A stretch of 64,000 nucleotides of DNA. Source: Bacteroidales bacterium (GTDB lineage Bacteria > Bacteroidota > Bacteroidia > Bacteroidales > VadinHA17). The DNA lies in the NCBI GenBank assembly GCA_025454795.1, contig JALONT010000015.1:1-64000 (forward strand), written 5' to 3'. Shown piece after piece: positions 36,230 to 45,616 of this stretch (positions are counted from its first letter, which is position 1; the number at the start of each line of letters is the position of its first letter). Under the pieces are notes generated by a model that was not told the origin of the DNA, did not search any database, and saw only the letters and a program-made list of their open reading frames with translations. The translations under genes and the position numbers were made by a program.

Positions 36230-38308
36230 TTACTTTACAGAGTTCTGTTCCTTAGTCACTTTTAAATTCAGGCTCAGGAAATCATTCTTTCCGATCTTTA
36301 ATTCTTTTCCGGCTAAAGCATTCAGAATAAAATTTCCATTGAAGGCAGTATTTCTTTCAATTCCGTCAAAACCCTTATATTTTGATTCATAGAAAGAGGT
36401 AGTCAACAAAGCATAATAACCTTTGTCGAGGAATTTTTCAAGAGTCAGTTCTATTCCATAATTTTTTCCTGTTCCGGCATTAACAAGACTGTCAATAATC
36501 GGGAGCTGGTCAAAATAGCTGTCGCCAAAATTTAAGATTGAGTATGCCGGATTCCCCTTTTTTACGGGTATTTCGTATAAATGCTGAAAATATGTTTCAC
36601 ATTTCAAACGTAAATTTTGTGAAATGAGCCAATTGTAACCAATAACGGAATGGATGCTTTTTGAAAAGCCGAGTTTTTGATTTAAAGGATCATAATTGCC
36701 GGGATTTGCTTCACTCTCAACTATATAAAACATCCGTGGAACAAGCTGGCTGTGTAGTCCAAATCCAAAATTTATGGAATGTCCTGAATTAAAGCTCCAT
36801 TTTAATCCAATTCTGGGTTCAGCAGAATATGTATTGTTAAAAGTAAAAAGAAGAAAATGCATTCCGCTGTAAACAAGTAAATCATCAGTAAATTTATGTT
36901 GCCATTGAATATGAGATTTCAGGAGATGGTAATTTCCCTCCCGGTCCAGGGTTATATTAAAATCATTCTCTGATTTTATGCTGTCAGTAAATTGATATTT
37001 AAGCATCTGCATATTTATTCCGGCTTGAAAAATATTCTTGGGATTTAATTTATACCTGACTGTTGCAGAATAATTTATTCCTTTTTCACCAGATTTCTGA
37101 CGATAGTAAATTGAAGGTTCAGGAGATTGACGGGAAAAGGTATCTTCAGAAATATGACTCATAGTATATGAAAGAGAAATAATGTTTTCGATATTGACTT
37201 TGTTATTAATTATGAGTTTATGGATTAATCCAACAGAACCCATTCCTGTTCCATATGTGAAATTTTCTCCTTCCCCGTTTTTAAGTTCTGATGTGTCTTT
37301 TTTTGAATCAAATTTATTTACATAGCTATAACCGCCAATTCCTATTAATGAAAATTTTCCGATTTTTGTGTTTTTCGATGTTAATTTAAATGAGGCATCC
37401 TGGTAAAAGGGAATTGCATCAATTCCAACCTTAAAACCCATTGCATCAACAATAGCGAGTGTTGAGTATCTGTAACTGATAAGAAAAGAGGAACTGTTTC
37501 TAACTATTGGACCTTCTGCTCCGATCTCAAAGCCATTCATTCCAACCTGAGTTACAAATTCATATTTCAGAGTACTCCCGGAACGCATTTTCAGATCGAA
37601 AACCCCGCTCAACGCATTTCCGTATTCTGCCGGGAAAGCACCTGTAAAAAAATCCGAATTTGTAAGAAGGTTATTATTCAGGATACTTATCGGACCCCCG
37701 CTGGCACCAAAGGACGAAAAATGATTCGGATTTGGTATATCAATCCCGTCCAGCCTCCATAATACGCCCAAAGGTGAATTTCCCCGGATTACAATATCAT
37801 TCCGCTGATCGCATATTGTTGCAATTCCTGCAAAATTTGAAGCCATTCTTGCAGGATCCCCAATACTCCCGGAGTACCTTTCGGTCTCTTCTATCGAAAA
37901 AGTCCGGGCTGAAACTGTCGCATTCTTGTTTATTGATTCCTCTTTTTTCAGCTTGCTGGTTACAATTACTTCGTTTAATGCAGTTACTGATTCTTCGAGT
38001 TTTATATTAAAAACTGTTTCTTTGGAAGAAGTTATAAAAATATTTTCCCGGGAATAGGGCAAATATCCGATATAACTGGCTGAAATAGTCTGCCTTCCGA
38101 TCGGGACTTTTTCAATTCTAAAATTCCCCGCAGGATCTGTTATGGTACCCAATACGGGATTCGTTTTATTAATTATAATTGTCACTCCAACCAGGGGAGT
38201 TTCAGTTTGTGAATCGACAACTTTTCCTATAACGGTTTGAGTTAAATTTTGTGATAATAATCCCTGAGTTATTAAAACTGAAAGAATAATTATAATTGTT
38301 CTTTTCAT
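36230..38308 (-). pseudogene. TonB-dependent receptor, C-terminally truncated
   Basis: Signal peptide (MKRTIIIILSVLITQGLLSQN), a carboxypeptidase-regulatory-like domain (~24-108: VIGKVVDSQTETPLVGVTI), a plug (NEVIVTSKLKKEESINKNATVSARTFSIEETERYSGSIGDPARMA), then a long barrel. The product stops after FLSLNLKVT with KEQNSVK; relatives continue about 100 residues beyond this strand and end in an aromatic residue. At 692 residues it therefore seems to lack the last strands and would not be inserted by the Bam machinery. Whether a deletion or a nonsense change did it cannot be seen, since no downstream continuation was found in 36126-36229. It could still be a short variant. Confidence 0.6.
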
Positions 38309-38483
38309 TGCTCTTATCTATTTCAGGGAATAGAAAATCAATATTCTTATTCAGTCCGGTCTGAGGAAGCTAATTTCATCAATACCTGTTGTCTTTTTGT
38401 TGTAATATAATCGGATAATACTATCTTGTTTGTGTTCGAAGTATTTTTTACGACTAATTTAATAAAGTTAGGAAAAAAACAGG

Positions 38484-38520
38484 AAAAGTGTTCTAAAGGG
38501 CAATCGAATAAGAAGCCGTT
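38484..38520 (+). repeat. Direct repeat upstream of the REP transposase
   Basis: aaaagtgttctaaagggca and the following agaagccgtt are matched at 39565-39604 (gaaagtgttctaaagggca, then aaaagtcgttgtgcaac). The two copies flank the transposase element at about 230 and 185 bases. Confidence 0.6.
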
Positions 38521-38717
38521 GCTGCATCAGGAAACATTTTTATTGTAATATATATATAGCGTTATATAGTGAGTGTGGGAAAGACTGTCTAATCGACCTG
38601 TCAGGAAGCTTCATAATGACTCTTTGGGTGCTGACAGCTATCTCCTGTATTGTGCGAAAGGCACCCAAAATTAAATCAGACAAATTAAATCAAACATCTC
38701 CTGTGGATTTTTTATAA

Positions 38718-39383
38718 TCAATTACCGTTGGCTTCAGCCAACGGATTCCCAGGCATCACAATACAAAGGCTTTAGCCCAATTTGATTTAAAGAAATGAAC
38801 TCTGCCGAACAAAAAAATCAACTTGAGATTATATTTGTAATATAACCTAATATGTTTACCTTTAGTCTGTTAATTGCTGCTTCACTAATATTATGTCATA
38901 CATTAGAATCTGGATCCATTGTGTGTGGACAACAAAAGCCAGGATTCCATATTTGAGAGATCAGATAAGAGAAGACGTTATTTCACATATCCGTGAAAAT
39001 GCAAAATTGAAAGGTATTTATGTTGATCATATTAACGGTTATCATGAACATCTTCATGCTCTTATATCCTTAGGTGGCAAACAAAATACCTCTGACATAA
39101 TGCAAAAAATAAAAGGAGAAAGCTCTTTCTGGATCAACAAAAACAAATTGACCAGATTAAAATTTGAATGGCAAGATGATTTTTATTCAGTATCAATCGG
39201 AATGCCACAGCTAGATAATCTAAGAGAATATATCAGGAATCAGGTTCAGCATCATCAGAAAGTCTCTTTTCAAGAGGAATTAGATAAGATAATCGAAGAA
39301 TACAAATTGATAAAAATGAGGGACTAAAGTCCCGGAAAATACCGTGTTAGTGTGTCCCGTTGGCTTAAGCCAACGGTAATTGA
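38718..39383 (+). mobile_element. REP-associated transposase unit (RAYT) with flanking palindromes
   Basis: Left palindrome CCGTTGGCTTCAGCCAACGG (38725-38744) and right palindrome CCGTTGGCTTAAGCCAACGG (39357-39376); with outer TCAATTA/TAATTGA they form 27-base inverted termini with one mismatch. Minor hairpins (ggctttagcc near 38770 and gggactaaagtccc at 39320-39333) sit just inside. The layout fits a REP-flanked IS200-like single-strand transposon. Confidence 0.85.
38893..39327 (+). CDS. tnpA: IS200/REP-type Y1 transposase
   Basis: A 144-residue HUH single-strand transposase. Metal-binding His-hydrophobic-His is in GYHEHLHALISL (~56-67); the catalytic Tyr is in LREYIRNQVQHHQK (~113-126). 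The start SYIRIWIHCVWTTKARIPYL is typical of the IS200 family in Bacteroidota. The palindromes on both sides argue for a RAYT that acts on REP-like hairpins rather than a free IS200. The frame is intact; the stop lies in a small hairpin at 39320-39333. Confidence 0.9.
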   Translation: MSYIRIWIHCVWTTKARIPYLRDQIREDVISHIRENAKLKGIYVDHINGYHEHLHALISLGGKQNTSDIMQKIKGESSFWINKNKLTRLKFEWQDDFYSVSIGMPQLDNLREYIRNQVQHHQKVSFQEELDKIIEEYKLIKMRD

Positions 39384-39564
39384 AATTGATTAGCAGGGGG
39401 CCCTGTTGATGAAAACAGAACTTATATTACTGCTCCTTTTGTTGATAACATATTAAATTTGGTCAGAGATTGGTTGAGGCACCCGGATTTACGATATTTA
39501 AATCCTTAATTAATACATGTCAATGAGTTACACTAAACTGGAATTAAAAACCGCTCAAAACAAG

Positions 39565-39604
39565 GGAAAGTGTTCTAAAGGGCAGTGGAATTAAAAGTCG
39601 TTGT
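39565..39604 (+). repeat. Direct repeat downstream of the REP transposase
   Basis: Counterpart of 38484-38520 in the same orientation. The pair could be older duplicated sequence into which the transposase unit was inserted. Confidence 0.6.
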
Positions 39605-39646
39605 GCAACCGTTGTACCTATAATTGCATCTATAATATAAACCACA

Positions 39647-40105
39647 ATGAAAAGTATTAAAACAATAGTAATTCTATCAGTTATCTTCCTGATTTATTAT
39701 TTAATATCTTGTGCTAAAGACGATAATGAAAATAATGAAAAGAGCCTTATCTTATCAAAAACAGAAAAAGGAGGATGCTTTGTAAATACTCCGGATTATA
39801 GAAAGTCAGCAAAAGCAGATACTGTTTTTTTTAAAGTGACACGAGATTCTTTGTCAATGAATTTAGGACTAAATTACAACTGCTGTTCAAGACTGGCAGA
39901 TAGTATTGACATAAAAAACGACGTAATCACGGCATTTATAAAAGATACCTGCACAAACCTTTGTGTGTGCAGATGCGTATGTTATTTTACATTTGACTTT
40001 AAATTTGTGGGTTATACTCCGAAAACACTAATTTATATTATAAAATTGAAAAGGCATAATGAGAGTATTTATAATACAATTATGCAGGATACAATTCAAT
40101 ATTAA
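39647..40105 (+). CDS. Cysteine-rich lipoprotein of unknown function
   Basis: I do not recognise this family. 152 residues; signal IVILSVIFLIYYLISC with lipobox Cys at 22, then a polar linker (AKDDNENNEKS) and a domain with several paired cysteines (GGCFVNTPD, NYNCCSRL, DTCTNLCVCRCVCYFTF), which suggests disulfides in an exported domain. Start and frame are clear; the upstream 240 bases are AT-rich. It is probably anchored in the outer membrane or on the periplasmic face. Confidence 0.65.
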   Translation: MKSIKTIVILSVIFLIYYLISCAKDDNENNEKSLILSKTEKGGCFVNTPDYRKSAKADTVFFKVTRDSLSMNLGLNYNCCSRLADSIDIKNDVITAFIKDTCTNLCVCRCVCYFTFDFKFVGYTPKTLIYIIKLKRHNESIYNTIMQDTIQY

Positions 40106-40289
40106 TGAGTCTGTTAACAGCTTAGTATAATGTCCGGAAAACTATTACGAGTACAACTTTCATCGAGCTCTTTTAGTATTGTAATACATTTTAACCCCAG
40201 ACTGGCTGCTCGTAAAATCTGAATGAGTGCTTAATATCATCGGAATCTCTGGTCTTGTGAAATAAAACCAAGCCCATTATAATTCTTTA

Positions 40290-42926
40290 TCATTTATTCT
40301 TTTTATCTAAATAAAGGAATCCTCTCTGTTCAACCGAATTTACATTTAAATAAAGCTGTTCTTCATACTCAGGACCCGAAAAATCAATTACCCTCACAAC
40401 ATCCGACCATTTTAAAGCTTCAGGGAAAAGATCCTTAAGTTTATTGACACTATTATTCAGGAATTCTCTGTTAATTACATTATCGCTCTTTTCAGGATAT
40501 ATTGCCATATATAGAATATCAAGCTCGACCAGGTTATTAAAGAAATGTGTGCCTAATGATACATCTGGCACAAGACCCTCATGCATTTCTGCAATCTCAC
40601 ATAATACATTTACATTGCGGATATCTGCAAATCCAACCGGTACACCCAATGACGGGGTAGTTGATCCCCAGCGACCCGGCCCAAGAAGCATTATTGTCTT
40701 TAACTTTCTCCCATCAATATTAGCTATTCTGCCTATTAAAGAAGCAACTCCATACTTATCTTTTTCAGATAACTTACCATATACGGAAGACACTACGTAT
40801 ATAAGTGTATCTACCGGAGTATGTATGCTGGTGCCTATTATCGGGCCATGAGTCTTAAGTATAAGATTCTTTTCATGGAACTGAGGTTCTTTTATGGTAC
40901 CAACTGCTTTTTTTATCTGGTAAGGACGACACTGAAGCAGGTTTATCTTATAATTTCTATCATTAGAAAAGTTTACAGTGAATTCAATATCAACGGGATA
41001 ATTATATACCTCCTCCAGTGTCTTCAATATTTTCCCTATATCCTTTATAACTTCAGTCTCTGAAAAGAGCTTGTCGAATGTTAATATCCATGGAAACCAG
41101 TTTTTCAGGTTTCTCTCTTTGCTTAATTCTTCCATTACAATGTCTTTCGATACAAACAGTTTAATGGGAATTCCGGAAAGATTTAGTATGATATCCGAAA
41201 AGTATTCTGAGGTAAGTCTGTTTAATCTAAGGTCTAAGAGATCTACTTTCCTTTGTGCATATTTTCTAAGTTCGTAAAAACTGGCTTCAGGTCTTTTCCC
41301 GGGTTCATTAACAGCAACAATCCTTGTATAATCATCATCATTGCGATTAACTGCTCTTGTACCCAAACCGAAGACAAGTCTTAGAACACCAGCCTTCGGA
41401 TCGATACTCTTATCCCAGACATAAAGGTTATACGAAAAGCCTACTCCGGAGATCTGAGGCAAATAGTAATCACCGTACATCGCACCGGAAACACGTTGAA
41501 TAAGAAGAGCCATCTGTTCGTCTCTCTCAAGTAATCCTCTGTCATGACGATACAAAAGTGCCTCTGAATTCATTGTACTTGCATATACCTTTTTCACAGC
41601 ATTCGTAAAATTTTCGAGTCTTTTTTCAGGAGTTCCCTGATTTGCACAAAATACGCTTTCATATTTGCCTGAAAATGAATTTCCGTATGCATCTTCCAGG
41701 AGACTGCTGGAGCGTACGATTATTGGAGATTGACCGAAATAATTTAAAATCTCTCTGAATTGATCTTGTATATCTTCAGAAAAAGAGCCCGACAGGAGTC
41801 TATGGCGCGCTTCTTCGACACTATCAAATAAATCTTTGCTGTTCTTCTGCTTCCATCTTATCCACCAGCACTTACTTTTTATCAGGTATGAATAGAATAC
41901 ATCTGAACCTATATAGAAAGAGTCATGAGTCTCAAGTCTGCTCTTCCAGTAATCATTTTTTCCAAGAATGGCATGTGCCAGCAGCATCCCTACAGTTTTA
42001 CCACCGATCAATCCTGTTCCGATCATATGTTTACCGACACTTATAAGGTCCGATAGATCCAGATACTTACTGACGAGTTCAATGAGTTGTTCATCTCTTG
42101 TAACAGCCATTCGAATTAAACGTTGCCTGTATTCTTCATATTCCTCATCCTCAGGCCTGCCATTATCTATTTCTTTCTGAATTTCCTTCGCTTTTATAAA
42201 AACATGTTTCCATAGATCCTTCTGAGTCTCTGATAAATCAAGCCTTGGGTGGGGCACATCTCCCAGTATCCCGGCAATTTCAGAACTGCTTGTTATCGGA
42301 TTAAGATTACCGTTACTCCATTTATGAAGCATATACATTGTTTTTGAATGCCGCTTTTCGACTTTAAGGGGATGTATGTATATCTCTCCATGCTTTAAAT
42401 AATGATCTATTACTACCTGAGCTGTATCCTGAATAGCATTGAGTGTATAAATGGAATGCCGGTTTCTTAAAAGCGCAAAACATGCCACTGTATTATGAAC
42501 ATATAAGTATGGGCAGGTGAGCATAAAGAAGTTCCCAAGCATCCTGTCACTGTTCCAGTCCACAGCAAGCTCGGATAATGAATCAAAAACATAGAAAGCC
42601 CCTTCCCCGCTATTCTCAATAACTGTAAATATTTCCCCGAGAAAAGACTCAAAACCATTTTCCGGTTTCAACTGATATACAATGGCATTAACTCCATCCG
42701 GTATTACATCAGGATGGTCGGCAAAACGAAAGTAAACCAGTTTAATCCCTGATCTGTCAGCATATTTGCAAAAAGGATGAATATATCTGATGTAATCTTC
42801 GATATAATCCATCTGCCACACTATGTTGTCACCAATCCTGATCCCATGGATAACTTCATCCAGTTCAGCTATTCCTGTGCTCAATTTATCCCTGAATGGG
42901 CTGCCCTCAAAGACCGGATTTTCCAT
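40290..42926 (-). CDS. PEP-synthase-like protein with N-terminal KaiC/RecA-like domain
   Basis: A 878-residue soluble protein. Residues ~10-235 resemble a KaiC/RecA fold (LSTGIAELDEVIHGIRIGDNIVWQ...GAFYVFDSLSEL), but the Walker A lysine site is replaced by IGDNIVWQ, so ATP is probably not hydrolysed there. Residues ~300-720 look like the ATP-grasp domain of pyruvate phosphate dikinase/PEP synthase (GLIGGKTVGMLLA, PIIVRSSSLLEDAYGNSFSGKYESVFCANQG, DIEFTVNF). No swivelling His domain (TGGxxSHAA) and no PEP TIM barrel follow; instead the C-terminus has TIMLLGPGRWGSTTPSLGVPVGFADIRN. It belongs to a Bacteroidota family named PEP/pyruvate-binding domain protein; what it phosphorylates is unknown. 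Confidence 0.75.
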   Translation of the reverse strand: MENPVFEGSPFRDKLSTGIAELDEVIHGIRIGDNIVWQMDYIEDYIRYIHPFCKYADRSGIKLVYFRFADHPDVIPDGVNAIVYQLKPENGFESFLGEIFTVIENSGEGAFYVFDSLSELAVDWNSDRMLGNFFMLTCPYLYVHNTVACFALLRNRHSIYTLNAIQDTAQVVIDHYLKHGEIYIHPLKVEKRHSKTMYMLHKWSNGNLNPITSSSEIAGILGDVPHPRLDLSETQKDLWKHVFIKAKEIQKEIDNGRPEDEEYEEYRQRLIRMAVTRDEQLIELVSKYLDLSDLISVGKHMIGTGLIGGKTVGMLLAHAILGKNDYWKSRLETHDSFYIGSDVFYSYLIKSKCWWIRWKQKNSKDLFDSVEEARHRLLSGSFSEDIQDQFREILNYFGQSPIIVRSSSLLEDAYGNSFSGKYESVFCANQGTPEKRLENFTNAVKKVYASTMNSEALLYRHDRGLLERDEQMALLIQRVSGAMYGDYYLPQISGVGFSYNLYVWDKSIDPKAGVLRLVFGLGTRAVNRNDDDYTRIVAVNEPGKRPEASFYELRKYAQRKVDLLDLRLNRLTSEYFSDIILNLSGIPIKLFVSKDIVMEELSKERNLKNWFPWILTFDKLFSETEVIKDIGKILKTLEEVYNYPVDIEFTVNFSNDRNYKINLLQCRPYQIKKAVGTIKEPQFHEKNLILKTHGPIIGTSIHTPVDTLIYVVSSVYGKLSEKDKYGVASLIGRIANIDGRKLKTIMLLGPGRWGSTTPSLGVPVGFADIRNVNVLCEIAEMHEGLVPDVSLGTHFFNNLVELDILYMAIYPEKSDNVINREFLNNSVNKLKDLFPEALKWSDVVRVIDFSGPEYEEQLYLNVNSVEQRGFLYLDKKNK

Positions 42927-43079
42927 AATTAGTTTGCAGAGCTACTTTATTTGTATATTTAGATTTATTTAAACTAAGAGTGGCAATATATTAAATATTA
43001 TTTATATATTATATTAAAACAAATACAAATTGTAACTAAATGCTAATATAATATTGAATTTATTAATATTTAACACTAA

Positions 43080-43548
43080 TGCCCGGTTAAAGACTTTACT
43101 GAATCATATAAAACATTGGCTTATAACACATTAGATATGATCAGATTTTTTTACGATTTGAATTTTCTCCATGCGAAAATTTTTTATAGTCTGGCTCCAG
43201 GGATCAGGTATTTCTGAAAAACGGATGAGATCCCTCATTCATCAATCCTTTGCAAGCTCAGGATTGATTCATTCGGGATGACAACCGCAACCGGGAGAAA
43301 AGGGGAATGAAGCGGCGCGTTTTGCGCAAAAACTGGTGACGAAAATGTAAAGCCATCAAAACGCGCCTTTTCATTCCTCCAGTGACCCAAAGTGCACATG
43401 TCATCCCGAACGGAGCGGTAGCGCAGTGAGGGATCTTATCGGTTGAGCAGATAATTATACTCTTGTTATTGTTTTGACAGTTGTTTATCAGTCAGGATCT
43501 ATAACCTGATAAGCTCTCGTTTATCGATCTGGAATTCTTAACCGGGCA
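43080..43548. repeat. MITE-like element, copy 1
   Basis: Terminal inverted repeats TGCCCGGTTAA...TTAACCGGGCA enclose 469 bases that carry no gene but include inward palindromes (gatccctcattcatcaatcc..., tcatcccgaacggagcgg). An inverted, similar copy lies at 48781-49247. No clear target duplication; flanks ACTAATG and CAGCnGTGA are shared by both copies, so the true ends may lie slightly further out. Confidence 0.85.
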
Positions 43549-43613
43549 GCCGTGAATATTTAATAGTAATGAATAAATTTATCAATTTAGCTGAACTGGC
43601 ACCTGATAAAACT

Positions 43614-43961
43614 TTATATTGCTGCTCCTCCTCTCTCCCCTGTTCGTATTCTGATACATTCTTCAAGAGGCGTAATAAATATTTTACCGTCACCAACAGT
43701 ACCTGATCCGTTAGTACGTGCAGATTTAAGAATTGTTTCAATAGTTATGTCAACAAACGCCTCATTCACAGCTATTTCTATTTTAATCTTTGGAATCAGA
43801 TCTGGTATTACGATCTGACCCCTGTGCAGTTCCTCGATTCTCTGCTGCCCATGACCTGAGACACGGCTTACAGTGATTCTTTTAATGTCGGCTTCAATTA
43901 ATGCTGCGCGCACCTTATCAAGTTGAACTTCCCTGATTATTGCTGTTATTAGTTTCATCAT
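43614..43961 (-). CDS. glnK: P-II family nitrogen regulator (GlnK/GlnB-like)
   Basis: A trimeric signal protein that binds ATP/ADP and 2-oxoglutarate and blocks AmtB when nitrogen is plentiful. 115 residues with KLITAIIREVQLDKVRAAL, the T-loop GHGQQRIEELHRGQIVIPDLIPKIKIEI, and the C-terminal loop VGDGKIFITPLEECIRIRTGERGGAAI. The T-loop lacks the usual Tyr51 (ELHRG instead of ELYRG), so uridylylation is not possible. It is 23 bases after amtB, the classical amtB-glnK order reversed relative to glnK-amtB in enterics. Confidence 0.93.
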   Translation of the reverse strand: MMKLITAIIREVQLDKVRAALIEADIKRITVSRVSGHGQQRIEELHRGQIVIPDLIPKIKIEIAVNEAFVDITIETILKSARTNGSGTVGDGKIFITPLEECIRIRTGERGGAAI

Positions 43962-43984
43962 CTGATATTTTCAAATTAGTTTAA

Positions 43985-45316
43985 TTAACTAGGGTTAAGC
44001 ATTCCATAACCTCTTTCCCCGTGGTATGTTCTGTCAAGTCCCGCCATTTCATCATCTTCCAACGATTTGAACTTAATGAATTTGTTTAACGTGATAATTA
44101 TCACCAAAGTCACTACAGCTGCATAAACAATAGCTATGATTACAGCCAGTGCCTGAATTCCAAGCTGGTTCCAGATTGTCCAGGAACCACCTGCTAATGA
44201 AAGTGCATCAGACATCCAGGATGGCCGTATAAAAAAGACAAGAAGAATTGCTCCTGTAATACCTCCGACACCATGAATTCCGAAGGCATCGAGACTATCA
44301 TCATAACCGAACTTTGCTTTCAACTGTATTGACATATAACATGTTAAGGAGGCAATAAGACCAAGAGCAATTGCTCCATAAGGTTGTACCACACCCGCTG
44401 CAGGGGTGACAGCTACTAGTCCGGCCAGTACCCCGCTTGCAAAGCCAAGTGCAGTTGATTTACCCTGATGGAAACTTTCAATAATGATCCATGTCATTGC
44501 TCCGGATGCAGCTGCAACCTGGGTCGCAATAAGAGCCTGTGCTGTGCTCAAACCGGACGAGATACTGCTACCTGCGTTGAAACCAAACCAACCAACCCAG
44601 AGGAGACCTGCTCCAAGCATTGTGATGACAAGATTATTAGGACGTATTACCTGATATGGATAACCTCTTCGGGAACCAATAAATAATGCTGCTATAAGAC
44701 CACTTACTCCAGCCGAAATATGGACAACTGTTCCTCCTGCAAAGTCTATCGCCCCTTTTGGTCCGAGATTGAACAGGAAGCCGTCTGATGCCCATACCCA
44801 ATGACAAAGTGGATTATAGACCAACAAACTCCATAGCGCAATGAATATACAATATGCTTTAAAATTGACTCTTTCTGCAAATGCACCCGCAATAAGAGCC
44901 GGTGTAATAATTGCAAACTTGCACTGGAACATTGAAAAGACATATTCCGGGACACCTGCATCCAGAACATTTGAATCAATTCCTTTCAAAAAAAAGTAAT
45001 CATTATTCCATCCTATCCAGCCTCCTAAAATACTTTTTCCAAAACACATACTATATCCGACAATTACCCATAGAATGCTTATTATACCCATTGCCACAAA
45101 ACTGTGCATTATTGTCCCCAGAACATTTTTGCTTCTGACAAGTCCTCCGTAAAACATTGCCAGCCCCGGAATCATAAGTAATACCAGTGCAGTAGAAGTA
45201 AGCATCCATGCCGTTGCTCCTGAATCAATAATAGCTCCGTCTGAAGCAAACAGCCCTGTTATGCTGAGAATCAGAAACGACATTAATAACAGGATTCTTT
45301 TCCATCTTGTGTTCAT
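43985..45316 (-). CDS. amtB: Ammonium transporter
   Basis: A trimeric ammonium channel. 443 residues: signal peptide (ILLLMSFLILSITGLFA), then about 11 membrane helices. Signatures: ALVLLMIPGLAMFYGGLVRSKN, DFAGGTVVHISAGVSGLIAAL (first pore His), GWFGFNAGSS, DSLDAFGIHGVGGITGAIL (second pore His). The twin His and Phe gate regions are intact. It is first in the operon with glnK. Confidence 0.95.
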   Translation of the reverse strand: MNTRWKRILLLMSFLILSITGLFASDGAIIDSGATAWMLTSTALVLLMIPGLAMFYGGLVRSKNVLGTIMHSFVAMGIISILWVIVGYSMCFGKSILGGWIGWNNDYFFLKGIDSNVLDAGVPEYVFSMFQCKFAIITPALIAGAFAERVNFKAYCIFIALWSLLVYNPLCHWVWASDGFLFNLGPKGAIDFAGGTVVHISAGVSGLIAALFIGSRRGYPYQVIRPNNLVITMLGAGLLWVGWFGFNAGSSISSGLSTAQALIATQVAAASGAMTWIIIESFHQGKSTALGFASGVLAGLVAVTPAAGVVQPYGAIALGLIASLTCYMSIQLKAKFGYDDSLDAFGIHGVGGITGAILLVFFIRPSWMSDALSLAGGSWTIWNQLGIQALAVIIAIVYAAVVTLVIIITLNKFIKFKSLEDDEMAGLDRTYHGERGYGMLNPS

Positions 45317-45355
45317 AGTTATACCCTTTAAATTATAAATATTAGTTTGTCACGA

Positions 45356-45432
45356 CAAACATATGTGTTTTTATGGGTATAACAAATAAAATATGTGAAA
45401 TAAATTAATTATACCCCATAAATATAGGGGTA
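45356..45432 (-). promoter_or_regulatory. amtB promoter and candidate operator (GGGTATA boxes)
   Basis: On the minus strand TTTG (45386-45383), 19 bases, and TATGTTTG (45363-45356) match the Bacteroidota promoter. A GGGTATAAC sequence lies in the spacer (plus 45375-45383), and an inverted repeat TACCCC-9-GGGGTA lies at 45412-45432. Single ATACCC/ATACCCC boxes are at 45321 and 45473. The set looks like a regulator's binding array; the regulator is unknown. Confidence 0.55.
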
Positions 45433-45509
45433 AAAGTGAATAAATATATACTTTATTAACTATATACCCCCATTTTATATGAGGATATAGTAGTTTTATC
45501 TAAATCCAG

Positions 45510-45616
45510 ATGAGAATAACTATTAATGTAATTGTGATTAAAGTTATCAGACCAGACATTGATGTGGCCAGGATGTCGGGGGTTTGCTTCAGTAGCAGCG
45601 ATGAATAAAATATCAA
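45510..45616 (-). CDS. Possible small membrane peptide
   Basis: A 34-codon frame (TTG start overlapping the end of the isochorismatase gene) ends in a strongly hydrophobic stretch, GLITLITITLIVILIWI, after a polar linker KQTPDILATS. No family is recognised and there is no ATG near the proposed start; this may be chance in an AT-rich gap. Confidence 0.2.

Noticed and set aside
43180-43450. CRISPR-like array in the repeated tcatcccgaacggagc sequences
   Set aside because: The repeats are inverted palindromic parts of one MITE-like element, not regularly spaced direct repeats.
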